In this document: positions 1 through 8,820 of the stretch, one piece after another
Layout: each line of letters opens with the position of its first letter
Position numbering within the stretch: the stretch's first letter is position 1
Source: Strigamia acuminata
Taxonomy: Eukaryota > Arthropoda > Chilopoda > Geophilomorpha > Linotaeniidae
Direction: 5' to 3'
Length of the DNA stretch: 64,000 nt
NCBI GenBank assembly: GCA_949358305.1
Contig: OX442315.1
Span: 1,550,001 to 1,614,000 of the forward strand
The notes under the pieces: model-generated
Databases searched by the model: none
Told to the model about the DNA's origin: nothing
Seen by the model: only the letters and a program-made list of their open reading frames with translations
Made by a program: the position numbers and the translations under genes

Positions 1-90
1 CCAGCGACAGTGCACTTCAAATGAAAATTTTAATTTGTGTGAAGCAAATTGTACTCAACAGGAAATGAAGAAAATGAACTTTCACTGCAG
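1..90 (+). CDS. Gene A exon 4 (partial): Cys-rich extracellular segment, module 1
   Basis: Codons read QRQCTSNENF...; a conserved CxxxC pair sits in a region that matches exon 4 of genes B (30176-30285) and C (41176-41285). It ends TGCAG before a GTTGGT donor; the split codon completes as Arg with exon 5 (CRLPFM). The 5' end of the exon lies outside the window. Confidence 0.75.
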
Positions 91-691
91 GTTGGTTAAC
101 TGATGTTAAGTAGCAGTTTAAAGATCACATCTGCAATGTCCATAGACATAAACATAAAACTCATTGAAATCATTCACTCATTTAATTCACATTGCAATAA
201 TCACTCTGATGCGTGCTCATACAATCACAGAACATATCACAAGCACATCACAACCTGTAAGAAGAAGAAAAAGAAATCTGTTAATAAATTCTGTGTCATA
301 AAAAATCAATGGTGGATACAGTTAAAAGATGCTTATTTTGCAGTTGTAAGTTTATCTACCAGGTGGCATAAAAATCCATTGAGATTCAATGACATCAATC
401 TTGACCTGGTCTCTCGTCTTGCCCTAACAACAGTATTAAAAGATAGACTGGGCAAATAAGGATAGATAAACTTTTAAACCGCTAAACTGAAGGGAAGTTT
501 TTTTTGTCCACGACCGTACATGGATTTTGCACCTACAAAACGAGAAGGTGCATTTTGCATCTTAGATTAGATGTTTATTTATGTTTATTTTTGCAATTTA
601 GTTGCAGTTTAGTGATTAATATCACAAACAAAGTACCTACCGGTATTTGGGTAGGAAAACTTTGTTTTGCTTTGCTATACTGTATATTGCT
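91..691 (+). other. Intron 4 of gene A, non-coding
   Basis: AT-rich intron sequence between exon 4 and the solo LTR. The small open frames here have no counterpart in genes B or C. I see no gene in it, nor in the second intron part at 1516-1843. Confidence 0.6.
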
Positions 692-1515
692 TGTCGCATC
701 CTACTTTGTATAGGTTTAAATCCTACTTAAGTGAGCGAACGTGTTATACTTTACCTGTGATCTATTATGTTAATACCCAAATGAATACCAAATGTATGTA
801 AATGAACAAGTTATTTATTCAATAGGCGTTATGCCTTAAAATACACTCAGTACATATTCTAGAGTCGACTTGGTCGGAGTCGAATAAAGGATTTTTCAAG
901 ATGGCGTCCTCAGTTCCGCGTGGTTGGCAGAACAATGGTAGCGTCTCGAGTTGTCGTTAAGTCGTCACGGATTCGTCATCACGGACGCGGTGGAATGCTC
1001 TTTCGAGTCTTCTATTCATGCCTGTTGTCTAGGGGTTAGGTTTAGCGTCTCAAGGCTTCGTCCAGGAACGGGGGTTCCTTACAAAGCGCTCGGACACTTA
1101 GGTGATGGAATAATCATTGGGACGATTATTCAGTGTGAATCCACAAGGGCTATTCTCTTGCTTTCGCCGGAATAGCTCTTAAGTAAATTCGTGAGTTATA
1201 GTTGCACTTTACTCAGCGATCCTCGATCAATCCTAACTTGTACATGAAGTTGGCCTGACGGTGAGATAGTTGCTGTGTTCTTGGTGTCGTTTCTGTAAGT
1301 TCTTACTTTAGGCGGAAAACTGCCTTTTATGCACTGGGGTGAGGGGCCAGAGACTGCCAATGGGGGCTGGCCACCGGCCACCTCACTTCCCTCGGGGCAC
1401 GCGCTTTCCAGGGGGGGGAAGGCGGAGCCAGCGCAAGGGGAACGACCCAACTATCATAGTGACTCAGAAGGTTGGTATCTGCTCGGGGGGATAACCACCC
1501 AACTGGGTCACCACA
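692..1515 (-). mobile_element. Solo LTR of the Gypsy-like family (824 bp)
   Basis: It begins TGTCGCATCC and ends GTCACCACA, and is flanked by the direct repeat TGCT (688-691 and 1516-1519). The start (TGTCG), the end (CACCACA), the internal GTTGTCTAGG and the GGCCTGACGGTGAG stretch match the LTRs of the two full elements at 7768 and 31128, so it belongs to the same family in the same orientation (sense strand minus). No internal coding region remains, as expected after LTR-LTR recombination. Confidence 0.85.
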
Positions 1516-1843
1516 TGCTGGAAATTTGTCATTTTGTTTGAATATGTGCAAAGTTAGTTTATCGTTTGAAAAAGATTTGGCACGTTTCATGCATTGTTTA
1601 TTTATTTATTTGATGTTGAAATTTCTGCCCCATAGGAATGCCAACTTTTCCTATTTTTTCAAAAGCGCTTGGTATTTTTCTAAGTACTTCTAGGTTTTAC
1701 CAACGGCATGGCGTATGTGGTCCCATGTGATTTGTCAAATGTTGCCACAACCATGGCTATGTTTCAGAGTTTGCAAAAACCCACTAAAGCATTTTCTCAT
1801 ATGTCCTATTTAATCTAATTAATGAACATCTTCTTACACTTAG

Positions 1844-2690
1844 ATTGCCATTCATGTCAGGCTTTGATGAATTGCCGGAGTGCATAGAAAAGTATAGAGA
1901 TTTATACTTGACCACTTTAGACACTGAGTTTGGACTTTGGAAAGCCAATGCTTCAACTGACACTTGCAAGTGCACCACTCCTTGTAAGAAAGTCATAATC
2001 GCCAATCGATTCATAACAGAAGAGCAATCTGGATCGACCGTGAGAGTCAAAGTGATGCATTCAATAAGAACCGCCGAAGAAGTGTCTTCATACGGCCTCA
2101 TTGCCTTTTTCTGCGATTTAGGAGGAAACATCGGACTCACTCTCGGAGTGTCTTGTCTCATGATTGCTGAAATGACCATCATCTTAATCACTTCGATTCG
2201 TAGAAAGATAAAGAACTATAAGAAGAAATGGTTGTCTCACTCCACCTTCTTTGAAGACAAAGTGGAAAAATGTCTTAAGAAATATGCAGACACAAGTGGA
2301 GATTTGGCCAACAATTTCCAACTACCGGGCCTGCAGTACATCTTGTCCCGACAAAATGAAACCATAAAGTACTTGTGGCTTTTCCTCATTATTTTATCAA
2401 GTTTCGTCTGCGGCTTTCAAATTTACGACCGCATCGCGTATTTCTTGTCCTATCCGACTTCTGTGTCTGTAAAGATGAATGCACTTGAAGACATCAAACT
2501 TCCAAGTGTTGTTCTATGCTTGGAGAGTGGCAAACTGGCCTCCAAAAAGAAGAAATACATGAAACAGAATGGAATCCCTGGTTGTCCTGATGATTTTGAT
2601 ATGTTAAACATGGTGAATGACAATGTAACGCTCGACCAATTGTGGATTTGGTCTAGGATGGGGTCCAACTTTATGGCCGAAAAAAAAATG
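1844..2690 (+). CDS. Gene A exon 5: fusion exon, TM2 of module 1 joined to TM1 of module 2
   Basis: One open frame of about 282 codons between the acceptor CTTACACTTAG and the donor GTAGAT. Counting from the first Met (1845), residues 41-47 are the CxCxxPC signature, about 86-116 the second membrane span with the selectivity-filter triplet GVS (101-103), and about 117-175 a charged cytosolic linker. Residues 176-200 are a new first membrane span (KYLWLFLIILSS...), and 219-225 (LPSVVLC) is the post-TM1 FPxVxxC-type motif. In ordinary DEG/ENaC proteins TM2 lies near the C-terminus and TM1 near the N-terminus, so this exon joins the end of one channel subunit to the start of another. Both termini of the family are cytosolic, so the linker fits the topology. 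Genes B and C conserve the arrangement. Confidence 0.8.
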
Positions 2691-2847
2691 GTAGATAGGG
2701 CAATTCAGCTGTTATCTGCTGTTATCTGCTGTATTATTCTGCAACCATCCAGTCCTGACCTTGCCGGATAAAACAGCTTTTATTTTAATGTAGGCCACGA
2801 CATTTTACTTACAAGTTAGTAACCTATTGTATTTGCTTGTTATTTAG

Positions 2848-2929
2848 GATATCGCTCAAAATACACCAGTTCCAGTTAGGTTTGAAAGCTTTTCGACTGT
2901 TTTTGGCTTTTGTACTAAATTGAATCCAG
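2848..2929 (+). CDS. Gene A exon 6: extracellular segment, module 2
   Basis: 82 bases after acceptor TTATTTAG; codons DIAQNTP...FGFCTKLNP include the family's G-x-C-x-x-x-N motif after TM1. The following intron begins GCAAGA, a GC-type donor; gene C has GTAAGA at the same place. Confidence 0.75.
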
Positions 2930-3370
2930 GCAAGAAGCAACTTTTAACTTTTAACTGGATGGTCCAAATAAAACTGGCCTGACAATACAAGCAGGGTCAC
3001 TAAGGTTACAAAAAGTATCACAAAATTTAAAATTTAGGAATGACAAGTGCTATCAAACTTGATGAATTGGGACAAAAATTGATGAAAAACGCAAATATCT
3101 CGAGAGAGAAAGCTCGGATCGTCAAAAACTAAACACCAAACGAAAAAGCAGAAAAAACTTCACCAGAAACGTTAATCAAACAACACTGCCCACAACTAAT
3201 AATTAATATATACCGATATTTAATTGAGCACCATACTCTAGTTGCAGTCAAAAAGGCACTTTAGATTCTATAGTCCCATTGGTCGAGCCAGTTTACTACG
3301 TCATCAGTTCGAATCAGACAAACATTAACTTTACTACTAAAAATAAATACAAAATAAAAGCAAAAATTTT

Positions 3371-3443
3371 CACTGACAACAGGATTTGAACCTGTGTGGA
3401 AAGATTCCTAGTCCATTGCCTTAACCACTGGGCCACCACTACA
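3371..3443 (-). repeat. tRNA-Ser-like sequence (not a functional tRNA)
   Basis: On the minus strand it reads GTGGCCCAGTGGTTAAGGCAA...GACTAGGAATC...AGGTTCAAATCCTG, resembling the A and B boxes of a type II serine tRNA, but the long variable arm is lost and the acceptor stem does not pair. It is part of the arm of an inverted-repeat element, so I read it as a tRNA-derived repeat. Confidence 0.6.
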
Positions 3444-3594
3444 AACTATTGTTGCCTTCATGCAGGCAGTCATGTTGGTAAACAAAGTTGTGATGTCATA
3501 TGTCATGAGATATCAAATTACTTCGGTTCCAGAGTAAGGTTTGAACAGGCTAATCACCAAGTGTAGTGCTACACTTTTTTACTCAGCTTATTTG

Positions 3595-3830
3595 TGTGGT
3601 GTATTAAGACCACAAGGAATTTATGCAGGCTTTATTGCATTGAATTAGTACATTGTATTGCCAATAATACAATGTACAAAGCAGCATGTAGCTTCCATCT
3701 TTTTCCCTCTAGTGACAGTTGGTCAGGTTACTGACAAATAAATCTACTCTGTTTAGAAGAGTGGAGGATGAAGTTTTGGCCCAAACTGGTCTCCTGCTTA
3801 TTTTCCATTCAAGGGGGCAAGAATGGAAAA
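3595..3830. mobile_element. Unclassified 236-bp insertion with 5-bp direct repeat
   Basis: The sequence interrupts the palindrome arm between ATTTG (3590-3594) and ATTTG (3831-3835); the arm copies at 22440 and 26833 are continuous here. It starts TGTGG but ends in AAAA, so it is not a clean LTR. Class unknown. Confidence 0.55.
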
Positions 3831-4387
3831 ATTTGCATGAAAAATGAACTCTCTCAGCCAACAAAGTTCTACATTGACAATGTCATTGTTACTTAACTCT
3901 AGCTTATGGAGCAAAATGCTTTGAAATGGTTAAAGAACTACTTGTAATTGTTATCTCACATAATTAATTTTAAAATTTTAAAATAGCTTATTAGTGCTCT
4001 TCCCTTGTCAGTGCATTTGACCTTTAATGTTAATTTGATTTTTCTTATTAAAAAATGTTATTTCCATCATTGAAATGAAGTTTTACGCATATAAAAATGT
4101 CAAACTCTTGTTTGTTATGTTTATTGCTTACACAGTCTGGAAAGTTAACAATTTTGAATTTTTGGCAGTTGCCTAGGCAATCGATTACAATGTCTGTACA
4201 TTGTAATGCAATTCTGATGTTTGGGTCTACTTTTCTGGATCACTACACCAGTAAACTGGCTCGACCAATCGGACTGATTGCAACTAGAGTATATATACAT
4301 TTTTTGAGGCACCCTTAGTAACCCTCTTTGTATTGTCAGGCGGGTTTGATTTGAGCCACCCGGTATTTATTTACACTTGACTTCCAG

Positions 4388-4470
4388 AAATTACAAGACA
4401 TTTTCCTATGTTTTCTGGCTTTGCTGTCAACTTCATGAAAAATAGTGGGGACTGCAGAATGACCACAAAA
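4388..4470 (+). CDS. Gene A exon 7: extracellular segment, module 2
   Basis: 83 bases after acceptor GACTTCCAG, before donor GTTGGT. Codons read EITRHFPMFSGFAVNF...GDC...TTK, with the GDC conserved in genes B and C. It restores phase 0 after exon 6. Confidence 0.75.
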
Positions 4471-4536
4471 GTTGGTGGTTAGGCTGTATCCTTAAAACAA
4501 TTAAATTTCTTTTCATTTTTATATTATATCGTAAAG

Positions 4537-4632
4537 ATATTTCCGATATCTCCTGGTAATGAATTCAGCTTGAAGACATACCTGCACATACAAGACCCAG
4601 GAGTTTTTCAAATTGTGTTCACAATGCAAAAA
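4537..4632 (+). CDS. Gene A exon 8: extracellular segment, module 2
   Basis: 96 bases, exactly 32 codons, after an AAAG acceptor and before donor GTATGA. Codons contain PGNEFSLKTYLHIQDPG and the VFQIVFTM strand, equivalent to the pre-Cys beta segment of DEG/ENaC extracellular domains. Identical length in B and C. Confidence 0.75.
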
Positions 4633-4695
4633 GTATGAAATTAGAAATAATTTCCGAGATATACATGCACCGTTAACAGATATCCATTTTCTCAG

Positions 4696-4805
4696 TTAGT
4701 CAGAAAAAACACACCAAAGAGTCCATGCGTGGCCAAAAATGAATATTCGGAATGCTTAAAAGCGTGTCAGGATAGAAGAATGCTGGCACAACATCTTAGT
4801 TGCAA
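4696..4805 (+). CDS. Gene A exon 9: Cys-rich segment, module 2
   Basis: 110 bases after acceptor TTTTCTCAG; codons include SPCVAKNEYSECLKACQ with three cysteines. Donor GTACAG follows TTGCAA; joining to exon 10 gives Cys-Lys-Leu-Pro, parallel to Cys-Arg-Leu-Pro at the exon 4/5 junction of module 1. Confidence 0.75.
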
Positions 4806-4835
4806 GTACAGAATGCTACTTGTGTGCCAAGGCTA

Positions 4836-5054
4836 CTATACTCTTGTTCGACTCAAGAGTATACCCATCTCCCATTGGCCGATGGTGTAGTGATCCAAAA
4901 ATGTAGTAATAATCATAATAAAAATAAGAACTACTTCTCCTAGTGGTAGTAATACCATAGATTCTTTACTCTATGGTAATACAGACTGGAGTTAGGAGTA
5001 ATGCAGCTCGGCCAATGGGAGAAGGGTATACTCTTGAGTCGAACAAGAGTATAG
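4836..5054. mobile_element. MITE with Tc1/mariner-like ends
   Basis: Terminal inverted repeats CTATACTCTTGTTCGACTC / GAGTCGAACAAGAGTATAG enclose about 219 bases that are absent from intron 9 of genes B and C (66 and 59 bases there). Flanking TA is compatible with a TA target site. The same end sequence recurs at 30381-30805, in related form at 6179-6404, and in degraded copies at 6810 and 39580. Confidence 0.65.
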
Positions 5055-5215
5055 AATACTATAAGGTTGCGCAACTTGGAGAAAAAAGCCAACAATTTTG
5101 CGCATAGGTTTGCGCAAAACGTCACTGGAGGGCCCTGTGCTGTCACAAATTATAATCTGTGTTGCCGTATCACTGGCCATTCATGACGTCACACTTTACT
5201 GAAATGTCTTTTCAG

Positions 5216-5573
5216 ATTGCCCTTTATGAATACAACGCTGGAGACGTGCAAAGACGCCAAATCAGCAAAATCGGTCAAACGGCAATATCTTTCAGTGATG
5301 CTTAAAACCGATTCGAACGTCGATTGCAACTGTACCAAATCGTGCATCGATTCAATTTATTATCCTGAAATGAAGCTGCTCATTGACTACGACTCGCCGG
5401 CCAATATGATAACCACCAGTGTTTTTCATAACTTTGAAGAAGTAATTGAAGAAGTTTTGCTGTTTCCCTTCGTCAAACTTCTTTGCGACGTCGGCTCCAA
5501 CTTGGGTGTTGTTGTTGGCATGTCGGTCATGTCATTTTTACACGACACTTTGCATGCTCTCAATTTAGGATGA
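5216..5573 (+). CDS. Gene A exon 10: CxC motif, TM2 and C-terminus of module 2
   Basis: 358 bases from acceptor TCTTTTCAG to stop TGA. The 118 residues start LPFMNTTLETC, carry DCNCTKSC (the family CxCxxxC motif), and end in TM2 KLLCDVGSNLGVVVGMSVMS with the filter triplet GMS and a very short cytosolic tail (LHALNLG). TM2 of module 1 (exon 5) has GVS at the equivalent place, so both modules keep the G-x-S filter. Confidence 0.82.
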
Positions 5574-5837
5574 TAAATCTGCAAAATTGTTAATTAATGT
5601 ATTTTATCTATTGCACATCCACTGTTGCTTATAATTATATTACTTGATTTTATATCCTAGATGGTAACATATGTAGACAATTAAATGAAAGTACTGCAGT
5701 TGAAATTGCATTGTATCAAAATTGATCATTTCCATTTATAATAACTAAAGGCACATAATAGAATAATGTAGAAATTAAATTAAATAAAAGTACTAAAGTT
5801 GAAATAAATGACAATGTTTTTGTTTATTTCACTACAA

Positions 5838-5880
5838 ATATTTTATTTTATTTTATTTTATTTTATTTTATTTTATTTTT
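5838..5880. repeat. (ATTTT)n simple repeat
   Basis: About eight perfect pentamer units downstream of gene A. Confidence 0.9.
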
Positions 5881-6178
5881 TTTACTCGAAGTCTTTGGTT
5901 GCAGCCGCACTTTGTACTTGGAAGAACCGCCCCAATCATGTACAAAACTGAATTTATTGATTCAAACAATTCGTGACTTCACTCATCCTTTTTCATGTTT
6001 GTTCCCAACAAGCAATTTTTTTCTACGGTACAGCTTTAAATCGAAAATAAGGCTACGGTATCTTCCTTTTAGAACACTTTAATTTATCTCAAAAGTCAGC
6101 AGCCTACTATTGATAATTTTTAAAAACCTTTTTGAAGCGAAAACTGAGTGTATCTTGTTTTGGTGTGAATTTCTGGCT

Positions 6179-6404
6179 ATACTCTGAATCGACATAACGT
6201 TGTCCTATTTCCAGCCATATTATGTCTAACTGTGGACAGTACTCTACTACGCGGGAAAAGTAGTTTTTTGTCTTTAACAATGAAACAAGTGTTGGTAATC
6301 GACCACAATGTCTGGAGTTGGATTACAATTCTGGGGTTTTGGGCTACTTTTTTGTGCCACTACACCAGTGAAATAGGACAACGTTATGTCAGTTCAGAGT
6401 GTAG
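6179..6404. mobile_element. MITE with about 35-bp terminal inverted repeats
   Basis: CTATACTCTGAATCGACATA... at the left and the near-perfect complement ending GTTCAGAGTGTAG at the right enclose 226 bases. The TATACTC end resembles the elements at 4836 and 30381. Confidence 0.65.
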
Positions 6405-7488
6405 CTACCTAGCTATACTCTGTCTGACCTTAAAAATAGAGAAAACTCCAGCCTTATTACTCCTAACTGTGGAGTGTGTGAACCCACAAGCAAAAATAGT
6501 TCTTTTCTAGTTTGAATTTTTCCAATTATTTTTATTACTCCATCAGTTTAAGTTTAGTGGTTTCATGTATACTAACTAATAAAATGTTTTTTCTCTTCAT
6601 ACAATTAATGTGTAGTCTGTTTTTACTCTGATTTGCTTGAGTTTACACTTTATTGGTTAATTTTTTTGGGGAGTAAACAACATTTAACTGGTTATTGCTT
6701 GTTTTGCTTGGAACGATCCAAAATGTTGTCAAACATCTCCAGTAGATGTTGCGTTGTTACTAAAACCTGGTGTTTTATTAAAACCTAGTGTAGTGTTCTA
6801 CTTTTAGGTATCGCTACACCAGTGAAAAGGCTTCGACCAATGGGAGTTTTCTGTATTATAAAGGTCAGACAAAGCATAGCTTGAGTTTACCAGTTAAGCT
6901 GGTAAGCCAAAAGCGGGTCAAGTGTGCTTGTAAATGACTCCCTCTGAGGCGACCAAATAAACGGAATTAATTTCGTTTAAACCGGTCCCAGAGACATGAT
7001 ACAAGCGTGGTAAAAACACAAGAGCAAAAAGAGGGGAAACATAATGGTTATAATGATTATGGAATCTCAAAGGACAACTTAATGTCTGCATTGTTAGTTC
7101 ACATCTCAAAGGGCAACTTAATGTTTCAAAATATTTCCATGGCGCCCCATGTCAAACCACAGTTCAAGAATACAACACAACACTTGAAAGTTGCTGTGCA
7201 TGTACAACCTCAGAACACTTCATTAATCACTGGTTAAAAATTCACATGAAAAAGGAGTAACCATGTCGTACTCCTCACAAATTATATTTTCACTTTTTTT
7301 TTCAAAATATGCAAAAATCGGAACACGCAGCCTTTGGTTGCACTTGTACTTTGCATTAACAGATCCTCCCCATTCATGTACAAAACTTAATTTATAGATT
7401 TCAACAACTAGTGACTCCATTCATCCTTTTTCGTGCATGCATTTGAATTTATCATCGTAGCAAATTTCTTGCGGACAACCAGTTTGCG

Positions 7489-7767
7489 ATGGCCTTTAAG
7501 CTCAAGTCGCGTTCTCGAATAATAATCCGTCAATTGGTAGACAAGTATAATGCACCCACAGATACCAACTACGCTTTCTTAAGCATCGTCCGAAAGATAA
7601 ACGACGGTAAACTCAATTTTCTTTTCCGCTTCTTCTGGTGCTTCATTCTCATGCTGAGCATACTTCTCTGCATTGCATTGATCTACGACCGATTTGCTTA
7701 CTACTGGTCCGAGCCTTCAATTGTCAACATTTACAGCCAAGAGGTCAACACTATTGACTTTCCCGGT
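7489..7767 (+). pseudogene. Gene B exon 1, left part: N-terminus and TM1 of module 1
   Basis: It opens with ATG at 7489; MAFKLKSRSR... is a basic cytosolic N-terminus. TM1 is about residues 45-70 (FFWCFILMLSILLCIALIYD), and the exon reaches IDFPG, the first half of the FPxVxxC motif, where the Gypsy LTR enters. The target CGGT is duplicated at 7764-7767 and 21265-21268. The frame hits a stop inside the LTR. The start codon is chosen by position only; exon 1 of gene A is outside the window. Confidence 0.7.
7539..7767 (+). repeat. Segmental duplication, copy 1, left piece
   Basis: Matches 25433-25661 at a constant offset of 17894. It continues after the Gypsy insertion at 21265. The first ~50 bases of exon 1, including its ATG, are not part of the duplication. 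Confidence 0.85.
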
Positions 7768-8784
7768 TGTCGCGCTCAACTCTAACCGTCGCTAACTCGT
7801 GGGTTGATTACTTAATTCGACTAACTCACTACCGCTTTGTCTCAAGCGGTTTACCCAAAGAAATGATTACACAGATATAAAAGGTAAAATATAATATAGA
7901 TTTATTCTGTGGGACAATGTACAGATATATCTTATATATATATATGAAAGGTAGGTAAAAGGTAAATCGGAATGGGTGAAGGGAAATGGAAAGGTAAAGG
8001 TATGATGAAAGCTGGCTGGAATCGGCGAGGTCGTCTGTTGTTTCGTTCGCGTCCAAGATGGCGTCGTCGTTGTGGCAACGCGATGTCGTCTTGGGCCGGC
8101 GTGGCAATATGGCGTCCTCGGCTCGTCTCTGGCTGGTCCTTCGGGCTCACGCTGGTCGGGCGCGAGTGAATGCTTAGTTAAAAGGCTTACTTCGGGCTGT
8201 TGTCTAGGTTTTTGTGTGGTGTCCGGCGATCACACAGCGGCGGACTCTTCTGGCTCCCGGCGATCACACAGCGGCGGGAACGCTCGTCGTGGTTTAACTG
8301 CAGTTTAGGCTTGTGCGACCGTTTGTCTGCACAACTCGCTAAACTGGAGTGGTTTTTACTATTTCTAGCTGGTGTGCTAAAATAGTGTGGTAATCTTATC
8401 TCGCAGGTTACTCTGCGGAGTTTGACACTGACCAAACGTACTCACGGTAAATTGTCCTTTGTCCTTGGTCAATCCCAGTATATTTTACTTGGGCCTGATC
8501 TTGTAGGACGACGGGTTTACGTGTGTTTCTCGTTTGATGGTTGTGTTGGTTCTGCCCGCTCAGTGCAAGGCACATTCCTTTGCACAAAGCGGGGTTGACA
8601 GGTGACCGGAATCACCCAATGGTGGGGTGGACGAGCCATCCCCACTCCCTCAGGGCAGACGCCTGTCCATTGACTAGATGTCAATGCACTGAGGGAAGGG
8701 AGACGCGCTTGCGGCTCCCCTTACACCCGAAACGAGGTCACGAGAGAAACTCTTCGTTGACCCCGGTCCAGTCGGGTCACAACA
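7768..8784 (-). repeat. 3' LTR of the Gypsy element (1017 bp)
   Basis: TGTCGCGC...TCACAACA as read on the + strand. A minus-strand AATAAA (complement of 7901-7906) is a candidate polyadenylation signal. A 21-bp unit CCGGCGATCACACAGCGGCG(G) occurs twice, near 8223 and 8257. Short open frames here (e.g. 7829-8107) recur unchanged in the other LTR and are not genes. Confidence 0.92.
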
Positions 8785-8795
8785 CTTCCCCCTCC
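8785..8795 (-). other. Polypurine tract of the Gypsy element
   Basis: The minus strand reads GGAGGGGGAAG directly against the 3' LTR, where plus-strand DNA synthesis is primed in this class. Confidence 0.75.
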
Positions 8796-8820
8796 GAGCT
8801 CAGACCGTGGGGCTGAGCGA

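Larger units (their letters stand above)
2958..4363. repeat. Nested inverted-repeat elements in intron 6 of gene A
   Basis: Outer arms: about 49 bases at 2958-3008 and their imperfect reverse complement at 4312-4363 (shared core CCTGACAATACAA). A second pair lies inside: CATACTCTAGTTGCAGTC near 3230 and its complement around 4280-4300, followed by a CCATTGGTCGAGCCAG pair. Between them, 3329-4009 is one arm of the palindromic element described at 21658, and it carries a 236-bp insertion. No coding content. Arm limits are by eye. Confidence 0.55.
1..5573 (+). other. Gene A: two-module DEG/ENaC-like channel gene, 3' part
   Basis: The gene enters the window inside exon 4 and ends at the stop codon at 5571-5573. 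Exons as read: 1-90, 1844-2690, 2848-2929, 4388-4470, 4537-4632, 4696-4805, 5216-5573. Every junction keeps one frame and the exons match genes B and C in length. The product belongs to the amiloride-sensitive sodium channel family (trimeric Na+ channels with two membrane spans and a Cys-rich extracellular domain) by its FPxVxxC-like, GVC, CxCxxxC and GxS motifs. Two such modules are joined in one chain. No stop or frameshift was seen in any exon, so this copy looks functional as far as visible. The intron after exon 6 starts with GC rather than GT. The ligand and expression cannot be read from the sequence. Confidence 0.75.
5574..7488. other. Spacer between gene A and gene B
   Basis: AT-rich. 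It holds the ATTTT tract, one MITE, a half-MITE around 6800-6850 (TACACCAGTGAAAAGGC...GACCAATGGGAG), and presumably the gene B promoter and 5' UTR, which I cannot delimit. The small open frames are not supported by the sibling genes. Confidence 0.5.

Noticed and set aside
7829-8435. Small ORFs on both strands repeated at 20309-20915
   Set aside because: They lie inside the two LTRs and are duplicated with them; no conserved counterpart in the other LTRs of the family.
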